NCBI GenBank assembly: GCA_020055645.1
Contig: CM034548.1
Coordinates: 26,586,201 to 26,650,200 of the forward strand
Reading direction: 5' to 3'
Source of the DNA: Tomocerus qinae
Taxonomy: Eukaryota > Arthropoda > Collembola > Entomobryomorpha > Tomoceridae
Length of the DNA stretch: 64,000 nucleotides
Both the position numbers and the translations under genes were made by a program. The notes beneath the pieces are model-generated. The model worked only from the letters and a program-made list of their open reading frames with translations. It searched no databases and was not told the DNA's origin. Shown one piece after another: positions 37,101-51,200 of this stretch (positions are counted from its first letter, which is position 1; the number at the start of each line of letters is the position of its first letter).

Positions 37101-40100
37101 GAACAATAAAGAAAACATGGACTCTCCATAAAAACAACGGCGAACGCCAGGCTAATATTTTCCTCAGAGATTGACTCATTGATTCAGTGGAGCAGCAAGG
37201 AACTAATACACTTGTTCCTGTACTGTTATTGAACGGAATACAATAGAGCACCCATAGCATGCACAAATAAAATATTGCATACGAGCGGAGGAATTGGCAT
37301 GCTTATAGCTACACGTTTGCTGCACCCACTACTGCAAATGCTTCTTGGTATTTTATCCCGAAGAACAAACGACGAACAACTGAAGACTACTTAAATCCTC
37401 CCATCGTGTAAACTGCTGTGTAAAATACGATATGTATTATACATTTATGTAGGCTTTCCTAATCATTTTCTGAAACATTGTTTCTCTATGCCTGTTAAAA
37501 TCAAATTACAAAAGAATCACTTCGGCAGTCTTTGCTGAGTATTTAGTACTCAAATTTTTAGGTGACATTGGCAACAGTTACACCGTTGACATGACATGAC
37601 AAGTAGTACGGCCAAACGAGTATATCGTGCATGCCCTTAGCTAACCGACAATAAAACTCATTTTGAGGCTCACCGCAATCTATCACACATGCAAATCTCT
37701 TTCCAAACCAAAAATTCCCAGAAGAACAGTGAAGAGTTTAATTAGAAACCAAAAAAACTTTACCTGCCGGTGTAAAGCAAAACTATAGGGAAGGATTATT
37801 AAGGTTCCTATCCTCATTCTCTGATGTTTTTTACTGATAGTGGTTTATAGCTTACACTATTACAGGATATAAGATCGAGTAGTAAGGTAATAAACCGTAC
37901 ACTTACTATTTAGTAGAGGAAGATACACAAAGACCCTATACTAAAGAAAAGTCGTGTCTTATTTCTAACGATTAGTTAGCCTATCTCAGTCTGCATATCA
38001 AACCAAAAAGAAAGAATACAAATCGTGAGCATCTATTGTCTATATACAATGTAATATATTACCTACTTATATAAACATATAGTACTACTTCACAAATGAT
38101 GCAGATTGCAGTCTCGAGTAAATGCGTGTACTACTCACCTATAACCACGTTTTATTAGATCCAATACAATTCTCAAGTAAATGATGAGCACCTAAGGTTC
38201 CTCTATCTATACGTACTCGTACTACATAGCTGTAGTAGATATACACAGGATTTAGATTTAAATATCCAGAGAAATCATATAATTAAAGCAGAATGGATTA
38301 TGGACTAAAAAGCCCTACTCTACTTTTCTCTGCCCTATACTCCACCAAATTAACCAGATTGCCGTTGCTCACTTATTTAAAAATATATGCAATAGACAAA
38401 TGTTCATTTGTCTACGGAAGAAAAGTATCTGTCACGTTTTCCAAAGTCTTTTTGTAGCAATATTCCCATAATATCGTATTGTGAGAGTATCCTGTCCCAT
38501 TACGCATTTCAGTCTACTTATGCCACTCCATGCTTTTCCACTCACTCGATTTACTCATCTCTACTAAACTCCGTTACAGTTCCCTAGTCTCCACATGAAC
38601 TCTTTCTAAATTACAATTACATGAAGTATAAAATTATGCAGATTTCACAAGATATCGCACTTTATGGCGTCTTTTTTGGTACACTGGTTGTCTGATATTA
38701 GATATACGTGGATTTAGATATCTATAAAACGAGCGAAAATCTATATTATGTCAAGAATCGAACTATTTCCCTTTGGACAGTATAATAATGTTCCCATTTT
38801 ATTGACGCTTGTGAATATCGAATTGATTAAATAGAGAAATCGTAACTTGTTAAGACATATGTATCATGCATGTGTATGCCTATAAAGTTATTTCGCCTCC
38901 AATCTGTCTATCACCTAACGATTCCTGTAATTTTCACCGACACACAAACTACAACAGAGTTCCTAGAATCTAGTCAACAAGTAAATACTAAGTAACTATG
39001 AAGACACTCCTTTTCCCCTCAACACTATTCTGCAGAGATTACCTTAGAGCATTATAATACGTAAGCAGATATAGTGCAAGCAGGCGGGACATAATTTTTC
39101 ATGTAGATTTCATTTGGTTGGATTCAATAAGTGGCTGATTGACGACGAGCCACTTATTTCTGCACTTCTCTAACTCATATTTTATCACTATGTACCACAT
39201 TGTGAAAGATATTTCGACCTCAGCGCTACGTTTCCCCAAATATAAATCGTTAGATTTGATCGAAATGGTAATGCAAGTAGAAAGCATAGGAAATATTGTA
39301 TAGATATTTACGTAAGTCAAGACAAATCCCTGGAGGTGAAATAAATCTGCATATAAAGATCAACAGAAAGAATAAATACAAAAAGTGTAATGGCTGCGTT
39401 AGTTAGAGGGAAACTTCTTATCTAGCCTGACCTCTCCTCAACAATCAAAATCTGTTTTATAGCAGCGTTGAGTTTTTGTGTAAAGTTGGTGGAGCAGGTT
39501 GAGAACACGAGCCAGGAACGGCACTTGACCGAAACCCACAAAATCAATGCTAAATTTCCCTTAATTTGCAATTTTTAGCTTCAACTCATTTCAGAATTAA
39601 GTATAATACGTCTGTATGGATATTATTCTGTAAGTAAGTAGGTATATTATGTGCATGCATTTTCTGATACAGCTATTAGCCTGACTTTAATCTACCGCAT
39701 AGTTTTCCCAACAAACAACACAGAAGAATTCACTTGCCAGGTTTTATAGCACACCTACAAAAAACAAGCCATCAAATCAGATGTTGTTTTATCTAATCAA
39801 CTACCATCAGAGAAACAGCGAGAGGGATCCACTGCCTGCATAAACCTATGTAGCACTTATATTAGTCGTACACCTAACCGAATATTTATGTTAGATTGTA
39901 GCATGGCTTAGGTCGTACAATAACAGCCTGTTTGTTTGAATGTAACTATATGTACTTAGATTCGTTACTGGGCTAAGGTCCAAAATACATACTCGAAATT
40001 CCACCATATCGTTCTACTAGCATTCCCTTTTTCGTCTAATCATTAGCAATAAGCATACCCGTTTATTTTGTTTAGCCATCTTCAGTCAACTTAATTCTAT

Positions 40101-43100
40101 CTGAATTACTCCTGACTACTACAGAACTCTGCAGAAAATAGTCTCTTGTCTTGTCATCACAACCCAACTAAACGACGTGTAATGCTACCACAAACAACCA
40201 CATAACATCACTTGAAGAACTTAAGACATGAACATCTCGCGGAGACATAAGTATTTCACCACTCACTAAGTACAAACCTATATAGGTCTAACTCTCCTGA
40301 TGGAAATAAGTAACAACATGAGTCACATCTGTTTTTCCACAAAGACAACTAATTGTCCAGAGATTACATGCACTCTATCCAAATCCTATTACGTGCCGTC
40401 ATGATCATAGTCCTAGATTAAATATAAAACTAGAAAAACTCCTCTAATTACATTTACTTGTTGGTTAACAGACCTCATTCCCCAACCTGCGATCACCATC
40501 ACACTATCACAATCTACTTCCAAAATTTTAAAACCTTATTATCATCTGTAGATTGATTTCCTCCATCAAATTAAGAACTACTAGTAAAAATAGAATATTG
40601 CAGTCTACAAGCTAAATTTGTCTCCACTTCCCTCTTGTTCCTCTGCCAAAAGCCGCTATGCCATTTTCAATAACATTTTTAATTACTATTTAGTCAGAAA
40701 ACAATTAGCAACTGGGAAAATTACTCAGAAATGCCAACATGAGTTGGTTTGGTTGATAGCAAGATTTAACTACCAAAACTCCAACAGGGTTATACACACA
40801 CTATAAGCTTTGTTAACAAAATGTACACAAGATTTTCCTAGTTGTCACGTCATCAAAGCATTTGCTAATTCCTCTTTGTACATGTAGAAAACCCTAGCTT
40901 GTTGACTCGATCTGTTTTCCTTGTTTATGTTTATGACATTCTGCAAAAACATTACTAGTTGCCAAAGGAGGGAATGAGTAGAGACTGAAAAGACTTTCTC
41001 CCTTTCCTTGATATGTCCTAATAAATACATTAAATTGAAACACTGAGAATATATAATGGAGATGCTAATAATAATAATAGACGAAGTAATACTTAATAAT
41101 AATCATCATCATGGCGTCCATTATGATTCCTTTCAGGTTTCATTATGTCCACACTAAATGTGCATGTAGATACATTTTCAGCGTAATAGTCATTCAAGAA
41201 GAATGAATTTCGTGTCTTGTTTTGTCCTAATCTACTACTCTAACAAAACAACTATGTACATCACTACATCTCCTCCTCCTCCTTGCAAGATTTCAGGAAA
41301 GCCTCCTCTCTCTTCTTATCCATATGTAAAACGAAAACATTACCATTTATATATTAGGCAATGTAAAAATACTAAACAGAGTAGGTTAATATAAAGGACC
41401 GTCGCATTCTCCTTCGTTAGATGCCAGTTTCAATCTTTGTATTTCATTTATTTCTTTTGATTTGCATCTATCACACAGCTACGAATAATAATAGGCTAGC
41501 CACATCTACTACTTAACTATATTATGTTATTTATTTCACAGTATAAGCACTTAAGACACTAGCTTTCCTTATATAAGCAACACGATCAATATATATGCGA
41601 GAGATACACGTACCTATCTATAATATCATTGTTAGTCAGTTTATATAGATTGTTATGTACATGTAAGTATATAAAGAGTATTCATTGTCCTATTCCACGC
41701 CAGAATGACGAATTTCGTGAGTACTGCTCTGATTGTTACAGAATGACTCTTCTACATTGCAGCCTTTCTAGTCAGTTTTCATTTGACTTCGTGTAGCAGT
41801 TAAGTATTGCATCAAGCAACTTCGAGTCGAACCACCGGAGACACAGAAACGTGACGGAAAGTGGTTCAAAATTAGTGGATAAATGCTAAGTTAGTGACTG
41901 AATAAATTTTGGCTTAGTAGAAGGTCCGTATACCACATTGCTACACTCATTAGCTATAAATCCTCTGCTATAAACTTGTTACATTTACATTGTTGCGTTA
42001 TAATATATTCTCAGACGGTTAATGTACATGCACACACTAGAAATCCTATATTCAAAAAACCACTTCTTTAACCTTTCACAGAAAATGATGACTATTAAAT
42101 TACTTATTTCTCCTATAAAATCAAATTATGCAACATGCTCTAAAACATAAACTCCAAAGTCTCTGTTTTCTCAACAGTTTTTTATTTTCCAATGATACTA
42201 CGGCTTCTATTAAATTAACTGCAGAATTAGAGCAAATGAAGACACGACAAAGACACACAAGACTTTTCTATGTAATTTCCCCTTGGCTTACATGCATAAG
42301 AGAGTTTGCTTTTCTTCACAAATGAATTGTTTCTTTATCTCGATACTCCCCTTCTACTTAACTCTGTATACGTCTTATTTTAGCTCTACAAATTCTGATG
42401 ACAAAAAAGAGCCAATTTATTGTTGCCATCCTCCACTTTGTCTTATTACCCTAATATAAATATGCACTTTTCTGCAAGCACAGCTCTCTTCTCATTAGCT
42501 TATAGTCGTTTATATACTTAAATATAGGAACAGGCATCAGACCATGGTTGACGGCGCATTAAATGCCAGCTCATATTAAAACTTGTTTAGCTAATGTGAA
42601 GTAAAAAACGTATAATCAGCAAAATAATTTGTAGCACGAAGGTTGCTGTTGCTACACTCAGCCATTGTACGATAATGTGGATGTGATTAATACTTGCCTA
42701 CCAAGGTAATGCAATTTACTGAGAAAACTATTTCAGCCACTAAATTTCCCTACTACAATTGACTTCTTCAGGTACGCAATAAAATTCAAATTAACAAACA
42801 CGATCGAAATTTAATTTTACATCACCAACTCCCACTACACACTTACTAGTCTGTAGTACGCAGATTATTTTTTTTACTGAGGCATACTCACCAGTTCATT
42901 TTTACACGGTAGCCACTTATATAGCCAGTAAGCATCAAAATAAAATTTAACATTCCCCTATTTCTGCTTTTCTGACTTAATTGATGAACTCGTGATTATT
43001 TTGACTGTATATTGCCAGCAGTATAATAATACTTACGCAAATATAGCATAAAAGGGACAGAGACAATAATATTCGTGCTTTACAGATACAAATTGAAAAG

Positions 43101-44871
43101 GAAGACAGACAGAAGTAGAAGAAACACATCAAAATGTGCCTTAAGAAATTCTCGTCTGTGTAAAATCAGAAATTAACAGAATCATCCAAGCATCTCTACA
43201 TCCTTCTGTTCTCTCTCACTCGTCTTCTCCATCCTTTGATTTTCATTTTAATTTCAAGTCGACTGCTCCTGTTTTCAGTTGACTCAACAAATTCAACAAC
43301 TTTCGGCACTCTCTGATCACAACACGAACGACGCTCTCTCTGTTTTTCGTAGACACTCCTTTATTATTAATAACGTAACTAGATAGCTAAATGTCACTGA
43401 ACAAATAGGTACGTATTCGATTAAGTATTTCCTTACGCATTTAAATAAATATGAAATATACCTAATTTACAAGAAACTGATCTGGATATAAAAATTTACT
43501 AAGTTTATAAAGCTTTTGTATATATTTTGTAAACGCAGTGTAAGTTAAACAATTTTCCACAAAACAAATAATTTAGTATACAGAGCATAGATGTATTTTT
43601 ATACTTCGTTTCTAGAAACTGCTAGTAAAGTTCACTACTCTTTAGCTTTCTTTCCAAACATTTGCAGTACATAACAAAGTTTAGCATGTATAACAAATCT
43701 TAGATGTAAAAAGTAAAAACTACTAGATAGTATAAATAAAGATTCTACGTTCCCGAATGAAAATAGCACGAGCTACGTAAACCCATTTGATTATGGTAAT
43801 CAATTATTATTCTGTATAATTGAATGTTAATCATAGTATACTGTTGGATAAGTACAGTTTCTTTCACCAACTACTTAAACTGAAACAACAATGCGAACCC
43901 TTTCCCTGAAGCTTTTTGCATAAAATAAAATAAACAGAGCAGTGACATAGCTAATAGATTAAGGAACTAATCCTTCGCAAGCTAGCTCAACAAATGCAGA
44001 AACAGGTTCCGTGCGCACGTACAATAATATAATAAACTCGTATGAAATTAAAATACAATGGGATTTAGGAGTTAAATTGCATTTAAAGGTCTAAATCTGG
44101 TGCATCAACACTTATTGAACTTGCTAGTCAGAGAAGTCAGTCTCATAAATTTTGTTTGGTAAAATAGTAAGACACCAGAAATAAGACATAGTGATTGTAT
44201 GAATAGGGTCGAAAATTAATAACGTAGAAACTAAATATAAATGTTTTCAATAGGGCACGACAAACCGAATGTCAAGTTTGAGATGACATCTAGTCAAGGT
44301 TGGTAGCCGACAGACAGAGACATCATCAACAAAGAGACCAAAAAATAATTATGTTTGAGAATGGGTACCAGAATGTTTGACAAGTCCAAGAACATAAGTC
44401 TATCTATAGTTTGTTTTTACTACTAAGTACCTTGTGAAAGACATTGCATGCAGAGTATCGTAGTCGGAATCAAAATGTCGCTGTAAAGACCTAATCTGTT
44501 GCTAACCTAGAATTTAGAAAATGAATCACTTGGAGTCGGTCGGGATAGATTTCTCATGAATGCTTATCGGGATTTAAAAAATTTGCTTTGAATGGATAGA
44601 TTGATATGATTGTTCTAGAAAAGGTATAGTTGAATGAAACGAAAAGAAAAGTAGGGAATATAAATCCCGCAAAAAATTATAATAGCGATAAATAAATAGA
44701 TAAAAGTTATTGAGCGAGATTGGAGATGGCAACAAAGAGATTAGGAGTTTTTGGCCATGAGAGTATAAGCGAGTGGATGATTATAAGTAGTATGTATAAG
44801 TAGAATGATGAGCAGACAGGGAAGATTCACATTCACATAGAATAAAAGAGTTCAAGTGACAGGTAACTCAC
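28153..44871. other. Long non-coding stretch, likely downstream ephrin intron(s)
   Basis: AT-rich DNA with short chance ORFs only. The remaining ephrin-domain exons would be expected on the minus strand at or beyond this region, but I did not find the CRITN, FRPF or DYYFIS motifs. The patch at 31770-32060 is less repetitive and rich in TAAT/ATCGAT motifs, and might be regulatory; this is a weak impression. Confidence 0.45.
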
Positions 44872-45007
44872 GTTGTATATGATATATTTCTCGGCGTCTT
44901 CTTCGCTCGTCCCAGGTGCATACACAGGACAGATTATGTTCACCTGATCGTACGGTAGATTATCACGATTTACGTCGATGATATGATCCGTATTGTCTAT
45001 TCGAAAT
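44872..45007 (-). CDS. Ephrin receptor-binding-domain exon
   Basis: This 136-nt exon encodes the first part of an ephrin domain, the cell-surface ligand of Eph receptor tyrosine kinases in axon guidance and boundary formation. The frame reads FRIDNTDHIIDVN, then DQVNIICPVYAPGT, then EEDAEKYIIYN. These are hallmark arthropod ephrin segments, including the conserved domain Cys in IICP. It is bounded by an acceptor (TTGTGAATTGCAG) entering in phase 2 and a donor (AAC|GTGAGT) leaving in phase 0. The exon starts at the same place as exon 2 of vertebrate ephrin genes. Compared with insect ephrins the loop after IIDVN is slightly shorter (NRDNLPYDQ). The rest of the domain and the membrane anchor lie elsewhere, toward lower coordinates or outside. 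Confidence 0.88.
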
Positions 45008-45164
45008 CTGCAATTCACAAAGCAATCAGAAAATTCCATTAGACACATCTTAAACATGTAAAACTTTATTAGATAGTTACTTCTTACATAATGCGCATAG
45101 TTACAAGTTATTGTTAGTTTTAGCTTTCACATAAAATGAGCTCCATTCCGAGCGAGTTACTCAC

Positions 45165-45241
45165 CGAGTAGTATAAAAATAAATATAAGCGACTACTGAC
45201 AAGACTACTGTGCCCATAATAATAATAAGTAAAATGAGCAT
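45165..45241 (-). CDS. Candidate ephrin first exon (signal peptide)
   Basis: The ATG at 45241 opens 25 codons plus two bases, reading MLILLIIIMGTVVLSVVAY then IYFYTT, and ends in a GTGAGT donor. The intron to the ephrin exon would be only 157 bp. The split codon CG|A gives Arg, so the phase fits exactly and would yield ...FYTTR-FRIDNTD. The hydrophobic run suits a signal peptide. However, the WNxSNP motif that normally precedes this point in ephrins is missing, and the run comes partly from an ATT/TTA-rich stretch. It may be a true divergent start, an alternative first exon, or chance. Confidence 0.35.
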
Positions 45242-48200
45242 GGGATTCCGCAGTTATTTCCCTAGAAAAAATCAATGGGAATGACAAGAGTGATTGGAAT
45301 GCAATATTGGGAAAGACGAGGCCATGGGTCAACCCGTCCATTTCCACCTCATGAAAAGTGACAAAGTCGTGACATGCACCAGGATGAAGAACAATGACAA
45401 TGGGCCTCCTCAGAGGCAATAAGCAGGACTAAAGATGGGTACTTGGCAATGACAAAGTCTTTTCATGACCACTATCACGATGACAATGAAGAACCAAAGA
45501 ACATCGCTTCAAATGTAATCACACGGCATAACTCAATCACTTCTTTGCCTACAAGCCTACTTTCCTCTTTTACTCAGCTACTCCAAGAAATTATATGACA
45601 GCACAATTATTGACATCCCTTGCTGCTCATCTCTTTATCGTAATTTCGTCAGATGACATATATTTATAATATGTATACTACGACATTGTATAGGTAGTAG
45701 TTGTAAGTAACACTATTTAATTGTGTCCCTTATATGTAAAAATCTTTTATATGCCATGTATAGACACTACGGTGCTGTTATAGCATCTTAAATAATATTA
45801 TAATATTTTGAGATAAGCTACTTAGTTGTAGGTATAATATGAGTGTCCATAAAGTATAAAGGCTTGACATGACACACAGTAGGACGTTAGCAAAGTCTAA
45901 GAGCGTGGGACCATTTTGTGATATTCAAATTCTTTTAGTTTTAGTGCGGGAGTAAGTAGTTTTATGATAGAGTATCAAGTTGTGTGTTTGGGATGGAAAC
46001 AATGCAAAAAGAGATGGCTACTTAGGTAGGTTATAGTTACGGTGATCGCATCAGGTGTCTCTTTCTAACAAAGTTGATGACGTTTGGTCTGAAGTGAGGT
46101 TGAGAGAAAAAAGTCCAAAGGAAAGGTTCGGCGGGCGCTTTAGCTAGTGGACATTCTCATATTATCCAAATAGAAGTATTTGAATTGCATTTGTTGTCTG
46201 GTCTTTGAGTCTCATTTCTATTTAGGTGGACTGGAATTGCAGAGGAAGGACAAGAGCTACTTCAGTTCCCCTTTAAAACTTTTCCGCTCACAATAAATTC
46301 TGTGAGTACCTACAATGGACAGGACAATGTAGTCAACAGCCAGCTCACTCAAAGTTTCTTTCCTTTTACAAGCAAGCTGAATTTAAATGGGGCTTCGGGG
46401 CATAGATTCCGTAGTTGACTATCTATACTCAACAGCAACACATCACACACAATATAGAGCTATATCTATATGGACATGGAGTTCTTTTTCCTCTCTCTGT
46501 CTCACACAAGAGCCCAAGTTTGAGCAGAAGTCAAGTTAGATTCAGCCAGTCAGAGTCAGCCGATGGCACTATGTACAAGTAAAATAACACAGCAGACATA
46601 AATGTAGAAGAGTCTGTTGTCTCGGACGAACGGATGGACTGACTATTTTCACCTACAGCTATCATCATGTACACCTTTCTGCATTAGCATGCATTTTTCT
46701 ATTTGCATGGGCATCTTATAGTATGATTTCTCAAGAGGCATAACCTCATAAGCTGCACGAGGACTCTCTAAGCACATGTGATTTGTAGTTCCTTAGCTTT
46801 TCTTTTGATAGTGCCATGCAGTTCTCTAATAAATTACAATAAGTAGACTTGTTAGAAATATGCCACATAGATAAGTATTCTCAGCAATTGCTAGTCGTTT
46901 TATAATCGGACGGATAGAAATAAAAGGAATGGCAAACTCAGGTTGGCGTTTATGGGCAACTGGTTTACTTGTTCGAATGAAGTGAGCAATACAAAGTATA
47001 GTTAAATAAGCTCAGCCACATAATGCAATCAAGAGGAAGGTGATGAGAATGGCAAGGAATGGCTGAGCTTAGCACCTCTCCATTTAGAGTCTGTATATAC
47101 TAAACATTTTTACTCGCTCATACTCTCAGGTATGTATGTTGTTGGATGTGCAAAAGGAGAGGAATACATTAGTGTCTTGACTTCTCAGCCGGAGGCTTTG
47201 CAAACTTGTTCGCTCACACACTCAGAAGAATTGCTCATGTTATACCAGAACTGTGACTATACTAGAGCATAAGCAAGTAAATAATACATAGTCAGGTATT
47301 AAGTTTTACTACACACACATCTGACACATCCTAATAATACTATACTTAGTATATACATACGTCAGACAAATATTATTATTGTGAATACTTAGAAAAGTAA
47401 ATGTAGAGAGAGCGTACTTATGTATGTATGTAAGGGGATTGTATATACATGGAATTGCTAGGAATTGTTATAAATACACAACAACTAAACTTCTATCAGT
47501 TGATTAACTTCAAGTCTTCTGGAGTCTAGTTAGTATGCAAAAACATGTTATGTCTATCTGCCTTGCTTTACACTTTCCGTAGATCCATTTCACACTGCCC
47601 TATCGACTACTTGCTATCACTGTGTAATATATTCCTACATGATATTGTATTTGGCATTCTCTACACCATTTCTCGACAAGCTTACAACATTAGATAAACA
47701 ATAAATAAATAATCAGAAAAAAGACTTAAGACTGCAAAAGTGCAAATGCACGTCGATTACAAGAGTTGTTTTTTCCAGATGGAGTATCAAGGTATGCGGA
47801 GAAGTGTTTGGATAAATGTTAAAACTAATGAAGAGCATTGAAGGGAAGGGGAAGACATACATACTTACATATATCTCTACACAGAAACTCAGATTGGAAT
47901 GGAGACCCTCCTCCAGTCCAAGACACTCAGTTTCTTCATCAACAGGTTATGACTTATCTCCAAAGTAAGTCGGAGCAAGTCAAAGCTGACTCCACTCACT
48001 CCAGCAAAAGAGACTATACTGTGTGCAGCCAAATAACTAATAAGTGTAATAATACTATTATAAGGACACGACAACTTAGCCCTAAACTATAATATGTATA
48101 TACCTATTTAGTTTAAGTATGTATTTATTTAATATTATTTGCTGTTCTGTATGATGTGATGATGTAGCTTTTACTACTAAGTACTTACTACTCCTTCTAT

Positions 48201-51200
48201 TACAGATGTATTAGTCTCTCTATATTATATTATCTACTCATCATCAGTTAGAGCATAAAATATAACACTCTCGGCTCGGCTCTAAGAAGTAGACTACAAG
48301 AGAATATCATTCACTCCATTACTCTTGCATACTACTTAACTATACATAAGAAACCTGGCCCTGGTCCTTACTTTAATCTTTCGAAAGCCTTTCCACATGT
48401 CATGAGATATGATGTGATATGATAGTGATATCAACCTTGTAATGTTATGCAAATTCGAATCTATCTACGCGCTTTTTCTAATGTAATCTACTAAATAAAT
48501 GTTTCGAGAGAAGGAAAAGGAAGAGCCGTTGGCCTTCGTTTTGTTCTTTTTAGCAGCTTCTTCTTCTAAGTCAGGTTAGTATAGGAACACATCTAGGACA
48601 ACTAAGCACAAGTATTTACTCCTGTATTGCGAGTCCATAATTCTTGAGAAGTATGAGAGTTCAAATATTTCCACGTTGTCTATCGGAGGTTTTACTACCG
48701 AAAGAATGTCCATCCTTCCTTTCATTTTATACATTAACATTGCATTATAATATGTTATGTAATGCACATATGGAAACCATTACTGATGATGGCGATAATG
48801 CCTTCAGTTCACTAGCTAAACTCACATCCCTCTTTGTGTGATTCTCATTCCGAGCTAACGATAGCTAACCCATGTTGATGTTCAGTTAACATGGACAGCC
48901 CTTCCTACTCTTCCTTCAGGATACATTATATTATCATTATGCTCATCACATTATGATTATTATTACGAGAAGAGTGAGTGAGATGTGAGATGGGCACATT
49001 TTCCTTTTCTCTCTCTCTCTGCCTTGTCCACTAATAATATTTCTCGGCAGTCTCACTCTATCTTCAATGTCCAGTCCACCAAAAGTTGGCCGTTGTTCGC
49101 TATTATGATGGCAACATTACAAATACATATAAAATACACACACGAGCCATAACCTCATTACTCCTCTCCAAAGTCTCACAACTACTGAACTCTACTCTTA
49201 TCCGCATCTCACTTTATCTCGGACAACTCCTCTCTCTGTATAACCAACTGTCTCAACTACTGCAATGTCAGTTGTTGGGGAATTGATTTTTATAGCCATT
49301 TCCAGTCTGAACACATTACACTATAATTATATCCTTAATAAAATACATTCGAAATTTTATTCGTACGGATATGATAGTGTGGAACTGCCAGAAACGCGGA
49401 GTTGGGAGATAACATTTGTTAAGATTAATAATGTGCTTGGGCATAATGAGCTGATGTTATGTGGTCCCATGATGGCGAGAGGAGGTGCACCACAACTACT
49501 TCCAGTCCACATAAATTTACTCGTTCAGTTGCCACACCACAATCTCCACTTTTATTCATAACATTATGCACTGCTCTCCATGCTATTATTACCCAGACTC
49601 ATATTATTAGACTTCATAATAAATATCAAGTTTTCTCGTCTCAATCCGCCACGAGATCAAAAGAAAAAAATGCATGGAATCTCACCGAAAAGTTTTGACC
49701 CGCTATTTTCTTTGTACTATTCATTCACAAATGAAGATCAATAAAAATAGATACTTATTTCGAATGTAGATGACTAATCTGAAGAAGAAGTAGAAATAGG
49801 GATTATTGTGTTGTACAAGTATGGACATTAATAACTGGAAAGATGCAAAAGGAGATAGTCAAGCAACAAATAAACCTTCCCCTCCTATTCACCTAAGCTC
49901 TAAACAAATTCTTAATCATTGAGAGAAACGCGATAGGGATAATAATAATACAGAGAGCGTAAAATAATTTGAATTTCATTGCATATTGTACTTTTATTAC
50001 ACATTTCCATATATATTTATAGTATCAATATCGGTTTCCGAGTCAAACTAACGATTACACAATTACAGAGTGAGCATAATAGTAGTAATTGGTGGAGAAC
50101 AACGGACGGGTACCTGTGCTTATGTAGATATGCATGAAAAGTAAATACAGCCGCATACCAAAAAGCTGTGTACACCTCCAAATGCATTATTACATATTAT
50201 GAAACAGGATAAAAGGAGTAAAAACACGAGAAGAGTGAGCTGGATGGTTAATCCAAGCTCTTGTTATGCTCTGTGATGTTATCCTATCCCATAGTTTACT
50301 GTTTGTCTGCGCTGCATTTCAATTCATTTCTCATTCCCATCAACTCCTATATTATATCCTCAGAGAAAAGTCCGAAATGAACGCATGCAACACAACTGTG
50401 CCTCCAGCCATCCGCAATTATCACCTCCACCAAGAAGACAAGACAGCTTTAAAAAATTCCTCAATTGCTTTCCTATTGCTATTAGCCTTTATCCCAACCA
50501 ACAACAACTAGGATTCTCACACACTGACGGACAGACTTGCATTTGCCTTGCCCTGCCTGGCTTACAACAATTGAAGAACTGACTGACTGACTGCTCACTG
50601 CACTCGTGAGCTCAACTCCTATTGTAGCTACGTATGTAGGTAATAATAATATAATTCCATCCATTCCAGAGAGTACAAAAGACACATTATCCATGTCTGT
50701 GTGTATTGCACACAAGAAAATACTTTTATACATACAAAACCACATTCAAGTCTCAGATAACAAATAAACTATCCATCCAGTCAGACACATAAAGCCAAAA
50801 TCCACCCGCCATCGCATTTATTTTCTCTTGCTCTCGCTGTTTACTTTATTATTTGTCGACTAGCATGGACAGCCTCAGAGAAGTCTCACTCAAGTACTAC
50901 TCTACTCACTCAAAACAATGCAACCGCATAGCCATAAAATGAGACTATAAAATTATTCCACCCATAAAATCATATCCATCTACCTTTCAACTTGTCGAAT
51001 CTAATTCTATGGCCAGAGACAATTAACAATTCCACATAGACAATGCATCCTTGCCGTTCCTTTGTCCTACCTTCATTATGGTCCTTTTCAATCTCCATGC
51101 CAGTCCATGTCATGTCAAATCACGTCACATAATCTCACATCTCTACTACCCATTTACATCGGTTTCTAAGGCTAATGATCATCACAACCTAAATACCCGT

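Noticed and set aside
49265-49561. 98-codon plus-strand ORF
   Set aside because: The middle part looks somewhat protein-like, but there are no known motifs, splice signals or neighbours to support it.
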